Origin: Oceanobacillus chungangensis
GTDB lineage: Bacteria; Bacillota; Bacilli; Bacillales; Amphibacillaceae
Assembly: GCF_003369565.1 (NCBI RefSeq)
Contig: NZ_PIOD01000005.1
Span: 124,001 to 188,000 of the forward strand
Reading direction: 5' to 3'
Length of the DNA stretch: 64,000 nucleotides
The notes beneath the pieces were generated by a model, which saw only the letters and a list, made by a program, of their open reading frames with translations, was not told the origin of the DNA and ran no database searches. Positions within the stretch are counted from its first letter, which is position 1, and every line of letters begins with the position of its first letter. The position numbers were made by a program, and so were the translations under genes. Of the stretch, positions 47,625 through 57,735 are shown piece by piece.

Positions 47625-48593
47625 ATGGAAAGAAGTTTATCAATGGAGATTGTTCGTGTTACAGAGGCTGCTGCATTATCATCCGCACGTTGGATGGGAA
47701 GAGGCGTAAAAGATGAAGCAGATGATGCCGCGACAACTGCAATGCGCTCTGTCTTTGATACAATTCCGATGCAAGGAACGGTTGTGATTGGCGAAGGAGA
47801 AATGGATGAAGCGCCAATGTTGTACATTGGTGAGAAGCTTGGAACAGGAGAAGGTCCTGGGGTTGACGTTGCTGTTGATCCATTAGAAGGAACCGACATT
47901 GTTTCCCAGGGATCTTGGAATGCTCTATCTGTTATCGCGATAGCTGATAAAGGTTCGTTGTTACATGCACCAGATATGTATATGGATAAGATTGCTGTCG
48001 GACCAGAAGCAGTTGGGAAGATTGATATTAATGCACCCGTCATTGATAATTTAAAAGCAGTTGCAAAAGCAAAGAATAAAGATATAGAGGATATTGTTGC
48101 AACTGTATTAGATCGTCCGCGACATGCACAATTGATTGAAGATATTCGTAATTCTGGAGCTAGAATAAAACTAATTCCAGCAGGCGATGTTGCTGCAGCA
48201 ATTAATACAGCCTTTGACGATACCGGTGTTGATATTTTATTAGGAAGTGGTGGAGCTCCTGAAGGGGTACTTGCGGCAGCAGCATTAAAGTGCTTAGGTG
48301 GAGAAATTCAAGGCAAGCTTCTTCCTTCTAATAACGAGGAAATAGCTCGTTGTCATGAAATGGGCATTACCGATCTTGATAAAGTATTTTACATGGATGA
48401 TTTCTGTAGTGGTGATGATGTAATTTTTGCTGCAACGGGAGTTACAGATGGTGAATTGCTGAAGGGTGTACAATTTAAAGGCTCTAATGCAACAACATCG
48501 ACCGTTGTTATGCGAGCAAAAAGTGGAACAGTTCGCTTTATTGATGGAAAACATAGCTTGCAGAAAAAACCTAATCTTGTTATGCAGCCATAA
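47625..48593 (+). CDS. glpX: Class II fructose-1,6-bisphosphatase GlpX
   Basis: The 322-residue enzyme of gluconeogenesis corresponds to B. subtilis YwjI/GlpX. Metal and substrate motifs: [26 protein letters not shown] at the N-terminus, [18 protein letters not shown] (about 48-65), VDPLEGTD (about 86-93) and [29 protein letters not shown] precedes ATG. Own terminator downstream. Confidence 0.96.
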   Translation: MERSLSMEIVRVTEAAALSSARWMGRGVKDEADDAATTAMRSVFDTIPMQGTVVIGEGEMDEAPMLYIGEKLGTGEGPGVDVAVDPLEGTDIVSQGSWNALSVIAIADKGSLLHAPDMYMDKIAVGPEAVGKIDINAPVIDNLKAVAKAKNKDIEDIVATVLDRPRHAQLIEDIRNSGARIKLIPAGDVAAAINTAFDDTGVDILLGSGGAPEGVLAAAALKCLGGEIQGKLLPSNNEEIARCHEMGITDLDKVFYMDDFCSGDDVIFAATGVTDGELLKGVQFKGSNATTSTVVMRAKSGTVRFIDGKHSLQKKPNLVMQP

Positions 48594-48612
48594 AAAGACT
48601 TGCACAAATAAT

Positions 48613-48650
48613 GAAAGGAAGCCAAATAAGAGAGGCTTCCTTTCCTTTCA
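48613..48650 (+). terminator. Terminator of glpX
   Basis: GAAAGGAAGCC/GGCTTCCTTTC (11 bp, 10-nt loop) with CTTTC following. Confidence 0.8.
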
Positions 48651-48670
48651 TCCATGCGATTGTTTTTCAA

Positions 48671-48704
48671 CTCTATTTATCTAGCAAGGGCTAGATAGAT
48701 AGAG
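48671..48704. repeat. Second strong hairpin after glpX
   Basis: A 15-bp stem with one G-U pair (48671-48685 with 48690-48704) closes a 4-nt loop. There is no T-run on either side. Confidence 0.6.
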
Positions 48705-49664
48705 CATACGTATAACTAATGTACAGATTGCGGCGAATGAGAAGTTATTATCTTGGAAGAAAAAAGTTTCTTACTCTTTCTAATAAATTACAAAGGAAAT
48801 TTTACACAATTAGTAGAATTTCTATAAATAGTATTGAATAATACTGATGAAAAGCGTATTATAATAAATGTTTAAGATAGAGCCTTCTTGGTAAGTATAT
48901 TTATACTTGAATAAAACCGCTACCATATTTACGCTTAGAGAATAATTCAGCTAAGTTATTTTTAATACTTCTGACTTAAGCTTCTGCATAAATTCTACAT
49001 CTCTCAAAGGACATCTTCCATAAAAGAAGTAGAACGATTAATTTAATTTAATGATAATGCTATTATTTTAGCAGAGTACAAAAGCTTATAGCTAGTTTAG
49101 CGAAGTACGGACTGCGCCCTAAAGGATAAGGAAGGCTTCCTTGAGAAACATCGCACAGAAAATGTGTTTTCTTTTTCAAGGACGTGGGGTGTTTCAATAT
49201 TGACTTTCACCACAAAGGGTATAAGTGCGACTAAGTCTCATGTGTAACCAATCGGCAAGTCCCTTAGATTGTCATGAGGTGAGGGAAGTCCCGCTAAAGC
49301 TTAAGCGTTGGAGCTGGACATGGCTGTTCCGGCATAAGAATTACTTCAGTTAATATGAAACTTTCCTATCTAGATAAGAAAGTATCACTACTTACTTAAT
49401 GAGTAAGTATGGCTAACCCTAGTTTTTTATATTAAGGTATCCCCCTCGAAAAATGAGTACTGCAAATGATATAGTGAAAGACCGATTCCAAAACTCATTC
49501 CGAAAAGCAATCCAACCTCAGCGGGGAAGAGAACACTCCACACAAGGAAGTTTCAATCACAATAATAGGCTTTAATACATGAAGAACAGGCACATCTTGA
49601 GCAAGAGTAAAATCTTTCCAATATTAAATGTTAAGATATTAATATGAATAGGCGTGGTGATAGA
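48705..49664. other. Long rho leader region without a gene
   Basis: About 960 bp with no convincing reading frame. It holds a decayed repeat fragment (49100-49340, with CTTAAGCGTTGGAGCTGGACATGG-like words of family C), a near-perfect 24-bp palindrome (49360-49383, ACTTTCCTATCTAGATAAGA...) and a CTTACT/AGTAAG hairpin (49391-49407). In B. subtilis rho is autoregulated through its leader; which part, if any, serves that here is not evident. Confidence 0.45.
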
Positions 49665-50945
49665 ATGTCCGCATTAACAATCTCTCAATTAGAGGTATTA
49701 ACATTAAAAGAGCTTTATACGCTTGCGAAAGAATATAAAGTCTCTTATTACGCAAAACTTACGAAGAAAGAACTTATATTTGCGATTTTAAAAGCACAGG
49801 CAGAAAAAGACGGCTTCTTATTTATGGATGGTGTATTAGAAATTATCCCTTCAGAAGGATTTGGTTTCTTAAGACCAATTAATTACTCCCCAAGCGCCGA
49901 GGATATTTATATTTCTGCTTCACAAATTCGCCGCTTTGATCTAAGAAACGGTGATAAGGTATCTGGAAAAGTGCGCCCACCAAAAGAAAACGAGCGTTAC
50001 TTTGGTTTGTTGCATGTGGATGCAGTAAATAGTGAAGACCCAGAGACATCGAAAGAGCGCGTCCATTTCCCTGGATTAACAGCGTTATATCCAAATCGTT
50101 TTATGAAATTAGAAACCGAGACGAGCAAGATTTCAACACGAATTATTGATTTAATGACACCGGTTGGATTTGGGCAACGTGGTTTAATTGTTGCACCGCC
50201 GAAAGCTGGGAAAACAACACTAATTAAAGAAATTGCTAACAGTATTAGTGTAAATCACCCAGAAGCAAAATTGATTATTTTACTTGTTGATGAGCGTCCT
50301 GAAGAGGTAACCGATATCGAACGTTCAGTTGCAAAGGATGTAGATGTTGTTAGTTCTACCTTTGATGAGGTTCCAGAAAATCATATTAAAGTGTCTGAGC
50401 TCGTGTTAGAACGTGCGATGCGATTAGTAGAGCATAAACGTGATGTCATTATTTTGATGGATAGTATTACAAGACTTGCACGTGCCTATAACCTGGTTAT
50501 TCCACCAAGTGGTCGTACTCTTTCAGGGGGGATTGACCCGGCAGCATTCCACCGTCCGAAACGATTCTTTGGTGCTGCGAGAAACATTGAAGAGGGCGGA
50601 AGTTTTACGATATTAGCAACAGCTTTAGTTGATACTGGTTCGCGTATGGATGACGTCATTTATGAAGAATTTAAAGGTACAGGAAACATGGAGTTGCACT
50701 TAGACCGTAATTTATCGGATCGTAGAATTTTCCCTGCTATTGATATTCTACGTTCTGGAACGCGTAAAGAAGAATTGCTCGTTTCTAAGGGGCAGCTTGA
50801 TAAGATGTGGGCAATCCGTAAGACGATGCAGGATTCACAAAACTTCTTAGAACGATTCCTGAGAAAGTTAAAATCTTCGAAGAACAATGAGGAATTTTTT
50901 GAACAAATGGACGAGGAAATGAAACGAAAAGGAATTAAGAAATAG
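49665..50945 (+). CDS. rho: Transcription termination factor Rho
   Basis: The hexameric RNA helicase has an N-terminal helical domain ([22 protein letters not shown]), a cold-shock-like RNA-binding domain (EGFGFLRP, residues about 60-120), Walker [10 protein letters not shown] (about 174-182), Walker B VIILMD, and the Q/R-loop segments. It has 426 residues from ATG 49665, which follows GGTGAT by 4 bp; an ATG seven codons earlier overlaps that site. The order rho-rpmE-tdk-prfA is conserved in Bacillaceae. Confidence 0.95.
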   Translation: MSALTISQLEVLTLKELYTLAKEYKVSYYAKLTKKELIFAILKAQAEKDGFLFMDGVLEIIPSEGFGFLRPINYSPSAEDIYISASQIRRFDLRNGDKVSGKVRPPKENERYFGLLHVDAVNSEDPETSKERVHFPGLTALYPNRFMKLETETSKISTRIIDLMTPVGFGQRGLIVAPPKAGKTTLIKEIANSISVNHPEAKLIILLVDERPEEVTDIERSVAKDVDVVSSTFDEVPENHIKVSELVLERAMRLVEHKRDVIILMDSITRLARAYNLVIPPSGRTLSGGIDPAAFHRPKRFFGAARNIEEGGSFTILATALVDTGSRMDDVIYEEFKGTGNMELHLDRNLSDRRIFPAIDILRSGTRKEELLVSKGQLDKMWAIRKTMQDSQNFLERFLRKLKSSKNNEEFFEQMDEEMKRKGIKK

Positions 50946-50989
50946 TAAGTTTTATACCATATAACGCTATATTAATTTTTTACTAGCTA

Positions 50990-51110
50990 TTGCAATCACC
51001 CTTCGACACTGGTATAATCATTTTATGTGAGTTTTGATAAGGTTTTAAACCTATGACGGCTCTTAGAATAACTCTGTTTCCAAAGGACTCAGGGCAAAGA
51101 GGAGTGGAAG
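50990..51110 (+). promoter_or_regulatory. Promoter and leader of the L31 gene
   Basis: TTGCAA (50990-50995), exact 17-bp spacer, TATAAT (51013-51018). The transcribed leader of about 85 nt contains AGGTTT/AAACCT and CTCTG...CAAAGAG pairings. Firmicute L31 genes often carry autoregulatory leaders; this one could be such a leader but I did not match the known consensus. Confidence 0.55.
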
Positions 51111-51359
51111 ATGATGAAAAAGGATATTCATCCAGAATACCAAAAAGTAGTATTTCTTGATACTAGTTCAGACTTCAAATTTTTGAGTGGATCAACTAGA
51201 GGATCTAGTGAAACAATTGAGTGGGAAGATGGTAACACATACCCATTAATCCGAGTTGAAATTAGCTCTGATTCTCATCCGTTCTACACTGGTAAACAAA
51301 AAGCTGATAAAGTCGGCGGCCGTGTTGACCGATTCAAGAAGAAATATAATCTTAAATAA
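51111..51359 (+). CDS. rpmE2: 50S ribosomal protein L31 type B
   Basis: The 82-residue protein begins [28 protein letters not shown] and has the extended type B form. It contains no cysteine, so it lacks the zinc-binding CxxC motif of type A L31. In B. subtilis the rho-tdk position carries the zinc-binding type A gene rpmE, and the zinc-free paralogue (ytiA) is elsewhere under Zur. Here the zinc-free form fills the standard position. GAGGAG precedes ATG. Confidence 0.93.
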   Translation: MMKKDIHPEYQKVVFLDTSSDFKFLSGSTRGSSETIEWEDGNTYPLIRVEISSDSHPFYTGKQKADKVGGRVDRFKKKYNLK

Positions 51360-51432
51360 AAAGCTGAAACAACTTTTAATAGTTGTAGCTGCATAATAAA
51401 AGTAAAGTATCCGACATATTTTACTAAGAGAA

Positions 51433-51469
51433 CAGGCAAAATGTCTATATTTTGCCTGTTTTTTTACTT
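51433..51469 (+). terminator. Terminator of rpmE2
   Basis: ACAGGCAAAAT/ATTTTGCCTGT with a short loop and T7. A smaller hairpin (AGCT..ACAACT/AGTTGT..AGCT) precedes it at 51362-51391. Confidence 0.9.
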
Positions 51470-51570
51470 TAAAATCTGACGAATTATGAGTTATTATGTT
51501 GAATTTAGTGGTAAACTAGACAACATACATAACTTTTTTTATACAATGCCAAAGTGAGGGATTCTTGTAA

Positions 51571-52191
51571 ATGTATGTAATGAAGCAAAGCGGCTGGGTT
51601 GAAGTGATTTGTGGTAGTATGTTTTCTGGGAAATCAGAGGAATTGATTCGTCGAGTTCGCCGTGCTGCTTATGCAAATCTAACGATGCGTGTATTTAAAC
51701 CAGCAATTGACAATCGTTATGAAGAAAAGGCTGTCGTTTCTCATAATGGAACATCAACGATAGCGATTCCGATAAACAGCTCGGAAGAAGTACTGAAGCA
51801 TATTGATAAAACAGTGGATTTCGTCGCGATAGATGAAGTGCAGTTTTTTGACGAGAATATTGTTGACATAGCCGATGAACTAGCGAATCGAGGTATTCGC
51901 GTTGTTGTCGCAGGCCTTGATATGGATTTCCGTGGCGAGCCATTTGGACCAGTACCGAAGCTAATGGCAATCAGCGAATCTGTAACAAAACTAAGTGCGA
52001 TTTGCCCGGTTTGCGGCGCTCCAGCTAATCGAACTCAGCGGTTAATTAACGGAAAGCCAGCATCCTATGATGATTCGGTTATTCTGGTAGGTGCATCGGA
52101 ATCCTACGAGCCGAGATGTCGCCATCACCACGAAGTACCTAACAAACCGAGAATTCAACTTTTACAAAAGCTATCCAAAGTATCTGATTAG
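51571..52191 (+). CDS. tdk: Thymidine kinase
   Basis: The 206-residue type II thymidine kinase has the P-loop [12 protein letters not shown] (about 14-25), the DEVQFF metal and catalytic block (about 89-94), the FRGEPF lasso region, and zinc-binding CPVCG with a partner CRHHH near residue 190. It salvages thymidine to dTMP. It follows rpmE2 and precedes prfA as usual. GAGGGATTC precedes ATG; a second ATG lies three codons later. Confidence 0.95.
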   Translation: MYVMKQSGWVEVICGSMFSGKSEELIRRVRRAAYANLTMRVFKPAIDNRYEEKAVVSHNGTSTIAIPINSSEEVLKHIDKTVDFVAIDEVQFFDENIVDIADELANRGIRVVVAGLDMDFRGEPFGPVPKLMAISESVTKLSAICPVCGAPANRTQRLINGKPASYDDSVILVGASESYEPRCRHHHEVPNKPRIQLLQKLSKVSD

Positions 52192-52331
52192 AGTGCCTGA
52201 TTGGTGCTCTTTTTGGTATGTCGCTATTGCTTTTTTAATCTGCAGTTCATGCGTATATTGAAAGAATAAATTTTGACCGTATCCATTGAGTATAATATAA
52301 TGATACTGTTAATCAGAAAGAGGTGTTCGTG

Positions 52332-53402
52332 ATGTTAGACCGTTTACAATCATTAGAAGATCGTTATAATAAATTAAATGAATTATTAAGTGATCCAGAA
52401 GTAATAAGTAATACAAATAAACTACGTGAATATTCAAAGGAACAATCAGGATTGGCAGATGCTGTTCAAGCCTTTCGTGAATATAAAGATGTTGGTTCCC
52501 AGTTAACGGATGCAAAGGAAATGCTTGAGGATGAGCAAGATGCTGATATGCAAGAAATGGTAAAAGCAGAAATAGCTGAGTTAACCCAGTCAAAAACGGA
52601 TTTAGAAGAAAAGATGAAGATCTTACTTCTGCCAAAAGATCCAAATGACGATAAAAACGTATTTATGGAAATTCGTGGCGCAGCAGGTGGAGATGAAGCT
52701 GCATTATTTGCTGGGGATCTCTACAGAATGTATTCTCGTTATGCAGAGAATCAGGGCTGGAAAACGGAAATAATGGAGGCTCATACAACTGGTGTTGGTG
52801 GCTATAAAGAAATAATCTTTATGATCAACGGAAATGGTGCATACTCGAAGCTGAAATATGAAAATGGAGCACATCGAGTACAACGTGTACCAGAAACAGA
52901 ATCTGGCGGTCGTATTCATACTTCTACGGCAACAGTAGCTGTTTTACCTGAAGCAGAGGATGTAGAAGTGGAAGTGCATGAAAAGGACATTCGTGTCGAT
53001 ACCTTTGCATCTAGTGGACCTGGTGGGCAAAGTGTTAACACGACTATGTCTGCTGTCCGTTTAACACATGAACCAACGGGAATTGTAGTCTCGATTCAAG
53101 ACGAAAAATCCCAAATCAAAAATAAAGAAAAAGCAATGAAAGTTCTTCGTGCAAGAATTTATGATAAATTCCAACAAGAAGCACAAGCGGAATTAGATGA
53201 AACTCGTAAATCTGCAGTTGGTACTGGAGATCGCTCGGAACGAATTCGTACGTATAATTTCCCGCAAAATCGGGTTACCGATCACCGAATTGGCTTAACA
53301 ATTCAGAAGCTTGACCAAATTCTTCAAGGTAAGTTAGATGAATTTATCGAAGCATTGCAATCTGCAGAACAAATGGAAAAGCTAGAGCACATTGGTGAAT
53401 AA
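52332..53402 (+). CDS. prfA: Peptide chain release factor 1
   Basis: The 356-residue factor recognises UAG and UAA. It carries the GGQ hydrolysis motif in [20 protein letters not shown] (about 231-233) and the tripeptide anticodon region in domain 2. ATG 52332 follows AAAGAGGTG by 6 bp, so the GTG frame start at 52323 is rejected. prmC, which methylates the GGQ glutamine, starts 1 bp after the stop, indicating a coupled operon. Confidence 0.96.
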   Translation: MLDRLQSLEDRYNKLNELLSDPEVISNTNKLREYSKEQSGLADAVQAFREYKDVGSQLTDAKEMLEDEQDADMQEMVKAEIAELTQSKTDLEEKMKILLLPKDPNDDKNVFMEIRGAAGGDEAALFAGDLYRMYSRYAENQGWKTEIMEAHTTGVGGYKEIIFMINGNGAYSKLKYENGAHRVQRVPETESGGRIHTSTATVAVLPEAEDVEVEVHEKDIRVDTFASSGPGGQSVNTTMSAVRLTHEPTGIVVSIQDEKSQIKNKEKAMKVLRARIYDKFQQEAQAELDETRKSAVGTGDRSERIRTYNFPQNRVTDHRIGLTIQKLDQILQGKLDEFIEALQSAEQMEKLEHIGE

Positions 53403-53403
53403 T

Positions 53404-54255
53404 ATGGGAAATAAACAATATGAAGTCCTAAAATGGGCTTCTCTTTTTTTAGAGAAGCATAATCGTGAACCGAGAGTTGCAGAAATTCTGCTCCAGCATT
53501 ATTTAAATGTTACGAGATCAACGTTTTATATGAAGATGCAGGATCCGGTTGCTGCCCCTATTATTGAAAAGTTTAAAGAAGACATTATGAAACATGCTGA
53601 AACTGGTATACCCGTCCAACATCTTACAGGCGTAGAGAGTTTTTATGGTAGAGAGTTTCTAGTCAATCAGAATGTGCTCATCCCAAGACCGGAAACGGAG
53701 GAGCTTGTCCAATATGTGATAAATGACGCAGCGCAAGATTATGATGGACAAGCCCTTACGATTGTTGATGTAGGTACAGGTAGCGGGGCGATTGCGATTT
53801 CACTCGCCTTAGAGCTCCCAAATGCTACTGTGTATGCAACAGATATATCAACAGATGCACTCCATGTTGCAAAGGAGAATGCAGCTCGATTGCAGGCGAA
53901 GATTCATTTTCTAGAAGGTAACTTTTTGGAGCCATTTATTGATGGGGGCATTCAAGCAGATATCATCGTTTCGAATCCCCCTTATATCGCAAAAACAGAA
54001 ATGCTTGCAGATACTGTAAAAGATTTTGACCCAGCACTAGCATTATTTGCCGATGAAGATGGATTAGCCGCATATAAACAGATTATTAATCAAGCACAAA
54101 AAGTCGCAAAGCAGAATACAGCACTAGCATTCGAAATCGGCTATACACAAGCAGATGCAGTAAGCTCAATAATTGAACATACCTTTCCAACGAGTGAAGT
54201 TCAAACAATCCAGGATATCAACGGGAAGGATAGAATTATTGCAGCAAGATTGTAG
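53404..54255 (+). CDS. prmC: Release factor glutamine methyltransferase
   Basis: The 283-residue SAM-dependent enzyme methylates the GGQ glutamine of release factors. The N-terminal helical domain ends in TGVESFYGREFLVNQNVLIPRPETE. The Rossmann motif VDVGTGSGAIAISLA (about 117-131) and NPPY (about 188-191) follow. ATG 53404 begins one base after the prfA stop, with GGTGA inside the prfA end as ribosome-binding site. Confidence 0.95.
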   Translation: MGNKQYEVLKWASLFLEKHNREPRVAEILLQHYLNVTRSTFYMKMQDPVAAPIIEKFKEDIMKHAETGIPVQHLTGVESFYGREFLVNQNVLIPRPETEELVQYVINDAAQDYDGQALTIVDVGTGSGAIAISLALELPNATVYATDISTDALHVAKENAARLQAKIHFLEGNFLEPFIDGGIQADIIVSNPPYIAKTEMLADTVKDFDPALALFADEDGLAAYKQIINQAQKVAKQNTALAFEIGYTQADAVSSIIEHTFPTSEVQTIQDINGKDRIIAARL

Positions 54256-54335
54256 GTAGCTTACATTTGTTGTCTATTACCTTTTTCACGAAATCACAAT
54301 AAAATGAGCTGGGATGATGACTGAATTATAGGCTT

Positions 54336-54460
54336 CCGCTGCGGAAATACACTACGCTTTCCGCGGGCGGCTGGTGAGCCTCCTTGTGCTGTCGCACTTC
54401 GGAGGCTCACCGAGGCCTTTCCTCCCGCAGGAGTCTCCGTGTTTTTCCTCCGCTGGGATT
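54336..54460 (+). repeat. Palindromic intergenic repeat family A, full copy
   Basis: CCGCTGCGGAAATACACTACG...CCGTGTTTTTCCTCCGCTGGG with inner CTGGTGAGCCTCC/GGAGGCTCACCGAGG, the most regular inner palindrome of the window. Part of the gene-free spacer 54256-54759. Confidence 0.85.
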
Positions 54461-54522
54461 GTGCGGGCGTAATTAATTTTCTAACTATAAATGAGAAAGA
54501 ATCTTATCATCCACCATATGGC

Positions 54523-54651
54523 CGTTGATTGTAGTGTATGCCAGAAGACTCCTGCGAAAACAAAGGCTGAGATTCCATTGGAAGTGGTTTTTCTTTCGCT
54601 GGAGTTTCAGACTTGTCCGCGAAAAGCGACTGTCTGCAGCGGAAATCAACA
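54523..54651 (+). repeat. Palindromic intergenic repeat family B copy
   Basis: CGTTGATTGTAGTG...CTGTCTGCAGCGGAAATCAAC; terminal GTTGATT/AATCAAC inverted, internal GACTCCTGCG and TTGGAAGTGG words shared with 24066-24203. It is next to a family A copy, as at 24 kb. Confidence 0.75.
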
Positions 54652-54759
54652 TTGCACTTATATCGTGAAAATAAGCAAAAAATAAAATTACTAGAATACT
54701 AGTTTAGAATCGATTTTCACTGTCCATACTGAAACTATCAGAGGAAAGGGGAATAAACG

Positions 54760-55380
54760 ATGAAGAAACTAGTATTTTTTGCATTTATTTTTATCTTAAT
54801 ATTTACAATGTTTCCTACAAAAGGTGTGAGTCAAGATACAACTTTAGAATATGAATATCAACAGATTCCAGACGAAGCAATTCGACTTCGAATCTTAGCA
54901 AATAGTGATAATGAGCGTGATCAAGAGGTCAAACGACATGTGCGAGACCGAGTGAATCGGGAAATTAGCGATTGGGTAAAGGATATGACAGACATTGATA
55001 AGGCCCGAGCTTTAATCGAATTCAAGCTACCGGAAATAAATGAAATTGTCGCAAATGTAATTAAAGAAGAAGGAACCGAAAATGAATTTACAGTTGAATA
55101 CGGTGAAAACGTAGCCTTTCCAACGAAATTATATGGAACTTATTTATATCCTGCAGGTGAATATGAGGCAATATTAATCACAATAGGTGAGGGAAATGGT
55201 GCCAATTGGTGGTGTGTATTATTCCCGCCACTGTGCTTTCTTGATTTCTCATTTGGCGCTAATGTCGCATCAGCAGCAGATGCAGAGAGTTTAGAGCAAG
55301 AAGAGGAAATTGAAGAAGTAACGGAAGAAGAGGAGCCAGAAGTGAAATTCTTCCTATTTGAATGGTTTGGTTGGTCATAG
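54760..55380 (+). CDS. spoIIR: Stage II sporulation protein R
   Basis: The 206-residue secreted signalling protein is made in the forespore and triggers SpoIIGA to process pro-sigma-E in the mother cell. It has an N-terminal signal segment (about 4-22), then the conserved core IPDEAIRLRILANSDNERDQEVKRHVRDRV, PTKLYGTYLYPAGEYEAILITIGEGNGANWWCVLFPPLCFLD. The C-terminus is unusually acidic (EEEIEEVTEEEEPEV). AGGAAAGGGG precedes ATG. A sigma-F promoter is expected but I could not place it with confidence. Confidence 0.94.
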   Translation: MKKLVFFAFIFILIFTMFPTKGVSQDTTLEYEYQQIPDEAIRLRILANSDNERDQEVKRHVRDRVNREISDWVKDMTDIDKARALIEFKLPEINEIVANVIKEEGTENEFTVEYGENVAFPTKLYGTYLYPAGEYEAILITIGEGNGANWWCVLFPPLCFLDFSFGANVASAADAESLEQEEEIEEVTEEEEPEVKFFLFEWFGWS

Positions 55381-55666
55381 TTTCTCTAGTATTTGCATAA
55401 GATGGTAGAAAGGTGAAGCAAAATTCTTATTGTTTGCGGTTATTTATATAAAGTGCGAAAGTGCGATTTTCTAACGAAGATGTAATGCTGCCGAAGCTTT
55501 CCTTGTCCTGTGGGAATAGCAACTGCAACGGCTGAAGATCCTTAGTCTATAGTTTATCTCAACTACTTATTTTATGCTTATCACTTGATAAGCAACTATT
55601 TATTAGAGCCAAAGAAAAAAGGAAGTATCTATCATTCTAATAACAATATGAAGAGAGGTGTGTAAG
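55381..55666. other. Spacer with a decayed repeat fragment
   Basis: 55487-55545 (GCCGAAGCTTTCCTTGTCCTG...GCAACGGCTGAAGATCC) is a truncated piece of the repeat B/A interior also seen at 23930 and 24100. No gene. Confidence 0.5.
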
Positions 55667-56068
55667 ATGAATATTATTCCGGCACTTCAAGCAGATGAAA
55701 CGAAGTTGGTGATGTTTTTCGAGCAGAACGATAGCTTAGATAGTGAGACATTATTAAAATCAGGTTATGTTGTTGAAGGTGATTCTGAGATTGAAGGCTG
55801 CTTTGCGTTAGATTTAGTGGAGCCTGATGTTTATTGGTTAAAACAGCTTTATATTACAAAATCAGCAGCGAATAAATTACCATTCCTTCTTGAAGCAATC
55901 TTAGTAATGGCAAAAGAAAAACGTGCGAAAAGTGTTTATGTACACAGTCATCAACCAGTAGTGGATATTTTGTTAGATGCACTGCAATTCAATCGACAAA
56001 ACAATACGTCATTTGTGGATAACCACCCAATTACCAAGGGGAATTGGTGGTCGTATCACGTTTCTTAA
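55667..56068 (+). CDS. Small GNAT-like hypothetical protein
   Basis: The product has 133 residues from ATG 55667 (GAGGTG 7 bp upstream). Alternating strands and helices (VYWLKQLYITKSAANKLPFLLEAILVMAKEKRAKSVYVHSHQPVVDILLDALQFNR) resemble a GNAT core without a clear acetyl-CoA loop. B. subtilis has an acetyltransferase-like gene (ywlB) between spoIIR and ywlC, so this may be its positional counterpart. The assignment rests on context and fold pattern only. Confidence 0.5.
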   Translation: MNIIPALQADETKLVMFFEQNDSLDSETLLKSGYVVEGDSEIEGCFALDLVEPDVYWLKQLYITKSAANKLPFLLEAILVMAKEKRAKSVYVHSHQPVVDILLDALQFNRQNNTSFVDNHPITKGNWWSYHVS

Positions 56069-56107
56069 TAAAGAACACTGAAATGTTGAACTACTGAAAA
56101 CGTTAAC

Positions 56108-56843
56108 TTATGCACATTATCAACAGGTGCATGTTGATAACTTGTGAAAAAACTGTGAGTATGTCACTGATTTTGTGCATAATAATCATCTTCTTTAAAA
56201 ATTCCCTTTTATGATAGGAAAAATCCTGTGGATAACCATTCAGAGGATTTTTTTCATTTCATGGAATGGGAAAGGATAAAATATCTGCTTTTTCGATTTC
56301 TGTACCTGAAGATACTGCGTCGAGTTCCAACACCCGTACTGCAAGCAAATTTTCCTCACTTCAGTATGAAATAAGACTTACCGATTGGTTATATATGGGG
56401 CTTAGCGCACGTATTCTTGTGGTGAAAAGCCATTATCGATTCGAAAGAAAGTTCATATTAAATGCTACATCATGTCGCACGCTGAACTTCCACACAGTGC
56501 TAAGCGGGTGCTTCCTTATTGTTCTAGTTATCCACATTTTGCGTAAATCACTGTTATCCTCTAAAATAGTAATGAGAAAAGAGGGAACGAAGATGGTAGA
56601 CACATTAAAATGGAACATACAAGATGATGGAAAATATAATAGTCAAGCAATAAATCAAGCTGCAGCATTATTGAAACAAGGGCAGACAGTAGCATTTCCT
56701 ACAGAAACAGTATATGGACTTGGTGCAGATGCGACTAATCCAGAGGCAGTTTCAAAAATCTTTGAGGCTAAAGGTCGTCCACAGGATAATCCACTAATTG
56801 CCCATGTTGCGACAATGGAACAGTTAATAAAGCTTGTGGATAA
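56108..56843. promoter_or_regulatory. Cluster of DnaA-box-like 9-mers
   Basis: Three perfect boxes (TTATCCACA or its complement) lie at 56227-56235, 56528-56536 and 56835-56843 (the last inside sua5). Four one-mismatch boxes lie at 56108-56116, 56117-56125, 56132-56140 and 56174-56182; two of these form an inverted pair around 6 bp. Such density is far above chance. From memory, a DnaA-binding cluster was mapped near ywlC in B. subtilis. Confidence 0.7.
56219..56254 (+). terminator. Terminator after the GNAT-like gene
   Basis: AAAAATCCT/AGGATTTTT with a 15-nt loop and T-run; the loop contains a perfect DnaA box. Confidence 0.7.
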
Positions 56844-57621
56844 CATCCCGCCTTACGTAAAAACATTAATTGATACATTTTCACCTGGACCGATCACCTA
56901 CGTATTACCGAGCAATGGAACATGTGCGGCAAATGTTACAGCAGGCTTACCAACAATTGGAGTACGAATTCCTGATCATCCCGTTGCACAAGCTTTACTA
57001 AGAAAATGTGATATCCCGATTGCTGCGCCTAGCGCGAATATTTCAGGAAAACCGAGTCCAACAACAGCTTACCATGTTTTTGAAGACTTGCAAGGAAAAA
57101 TAGCAGGAATTCTTGATGGTGGAGCAACAGGTGTTGGTGTCGAATCAACGGTTATTGATTGCACTGAAGCAATTCCGACAATCCTCAGACCAGGTGGTAT
57201 TACCGTGGAGCAGCTTCAGGCAGTAGTTGGCGACGTTAATGTCGATCCCGCTTTAGTCAGTTCTACGGAACGTCCGAAAGCACCTGGAATGAAATACAGG
57301 CATTATTCGCCAGAAGTTCCATTATGGCTTGTTCAAGGAACAGCACTAGAAATACAGCAAGTGATTGAAAGGGAGCAGAGGAATGGAGCTCGTATAGCCG
57401 TTTTAGCAAGCGCTGGTACTGCGAAACTATTGCACACGGAAGAAATTTTTATCCTTGGGGATAATATCAATGATATTGCAACACACTTATATGATGCATT
57501 ACGCAAATACAAATCAAGTGATGTCGATCTAATCGTCTGCGAAGCATTCCAAGAGTTTGGAATCGGCCAAGCGGTAATGAATCGTTTGAAGAAAGCTGCA
57601 TCTAAGTATTTAGTGAACTAA
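56593..57621 (+). CDS. ywlC: L-threonylcarbamoyladenylate synthase (Sua5/YwlC)
   Basis: The 342-residue Sua5-type enzyme forms threonylcarbamoyl-AMP for t6A37 modification of ANN-decoding tRNAs. The YrdC domain spans residues about 12-205 (GQTVAFPTETVYGLGADATN, FEAKGRPQDNPLIAHV, TIGVRIPDHPVAQALL, PSANISGKPSPTT). The SUA5 C-terminal domain follows the linker PKAPGMKYRHYSP. ATG 56593 follows GAGGG by 7 bp; the frame is open upstream to 56266 but that part is noncoding and crosses DnaA boxes. Confidence 0.95.
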   Translation: MVDTLKWNIQDDGKYNSQAINQAAALLKQGQTVAFPTETVYGLGADATNPEAVSKIFEAKGRPQDNPLIAHVATMEQLIKLVDNIPPYVKTLIDTFSPGPITYVLPSNGTCAANVTAGLPTIGVRIPDHPVAQALLRKCDIPIAAPSANISGKPSPTTAYHVFEDLQGKIAGILDGGATGVGVESTVIDCTEAIPTILRPGGITVEQLQAVVGDVNVDPALVSSTERPKAPGMKYRHYSPEVPLWLVQGTALEIQQVIEREQRNGARIAVLASAGTAKLLHTEEIFILGDNINDIATHLYDALRKYKSSDVDLIVCEAFQEFGIGQAVMNRLKKAASKYLVN

Positions 57622-57686
57622 TCTTTAAACGAGTGACGAATACTGTTAAAAACGAAATAACTGGCAATAACCTATCTTTCATATTT

Positions 57687-57728
57687 CCCCTAGGACATGC
57701 ATATAGTAAATAAGCATGTCCTAGGGGG
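57687..57728 (+). promoter_or_regulatory. Hairpin sequestering the mntP ribosome-binding site
   Basis: CCCCTAGGACATGC (57687-57700) pairs perfectly over 14 bp with 57714-57727. The 3' arm contains AGGGG of the mntP Shine-Dalgarno AGGGGGA (start ATG 57736). TTT/AAA flanks can extend the stem. No T-run follows, so it is not a classic terminator. Confidence 0.65.
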
Positions 57729-57735
57729 AAAATCT

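Noticed and set aside
47564-48043. A 159-codon minus-strand frame across the glpX start
   Set aside because: Antisense shadow of glpX; no start signal or protein family resemblance.
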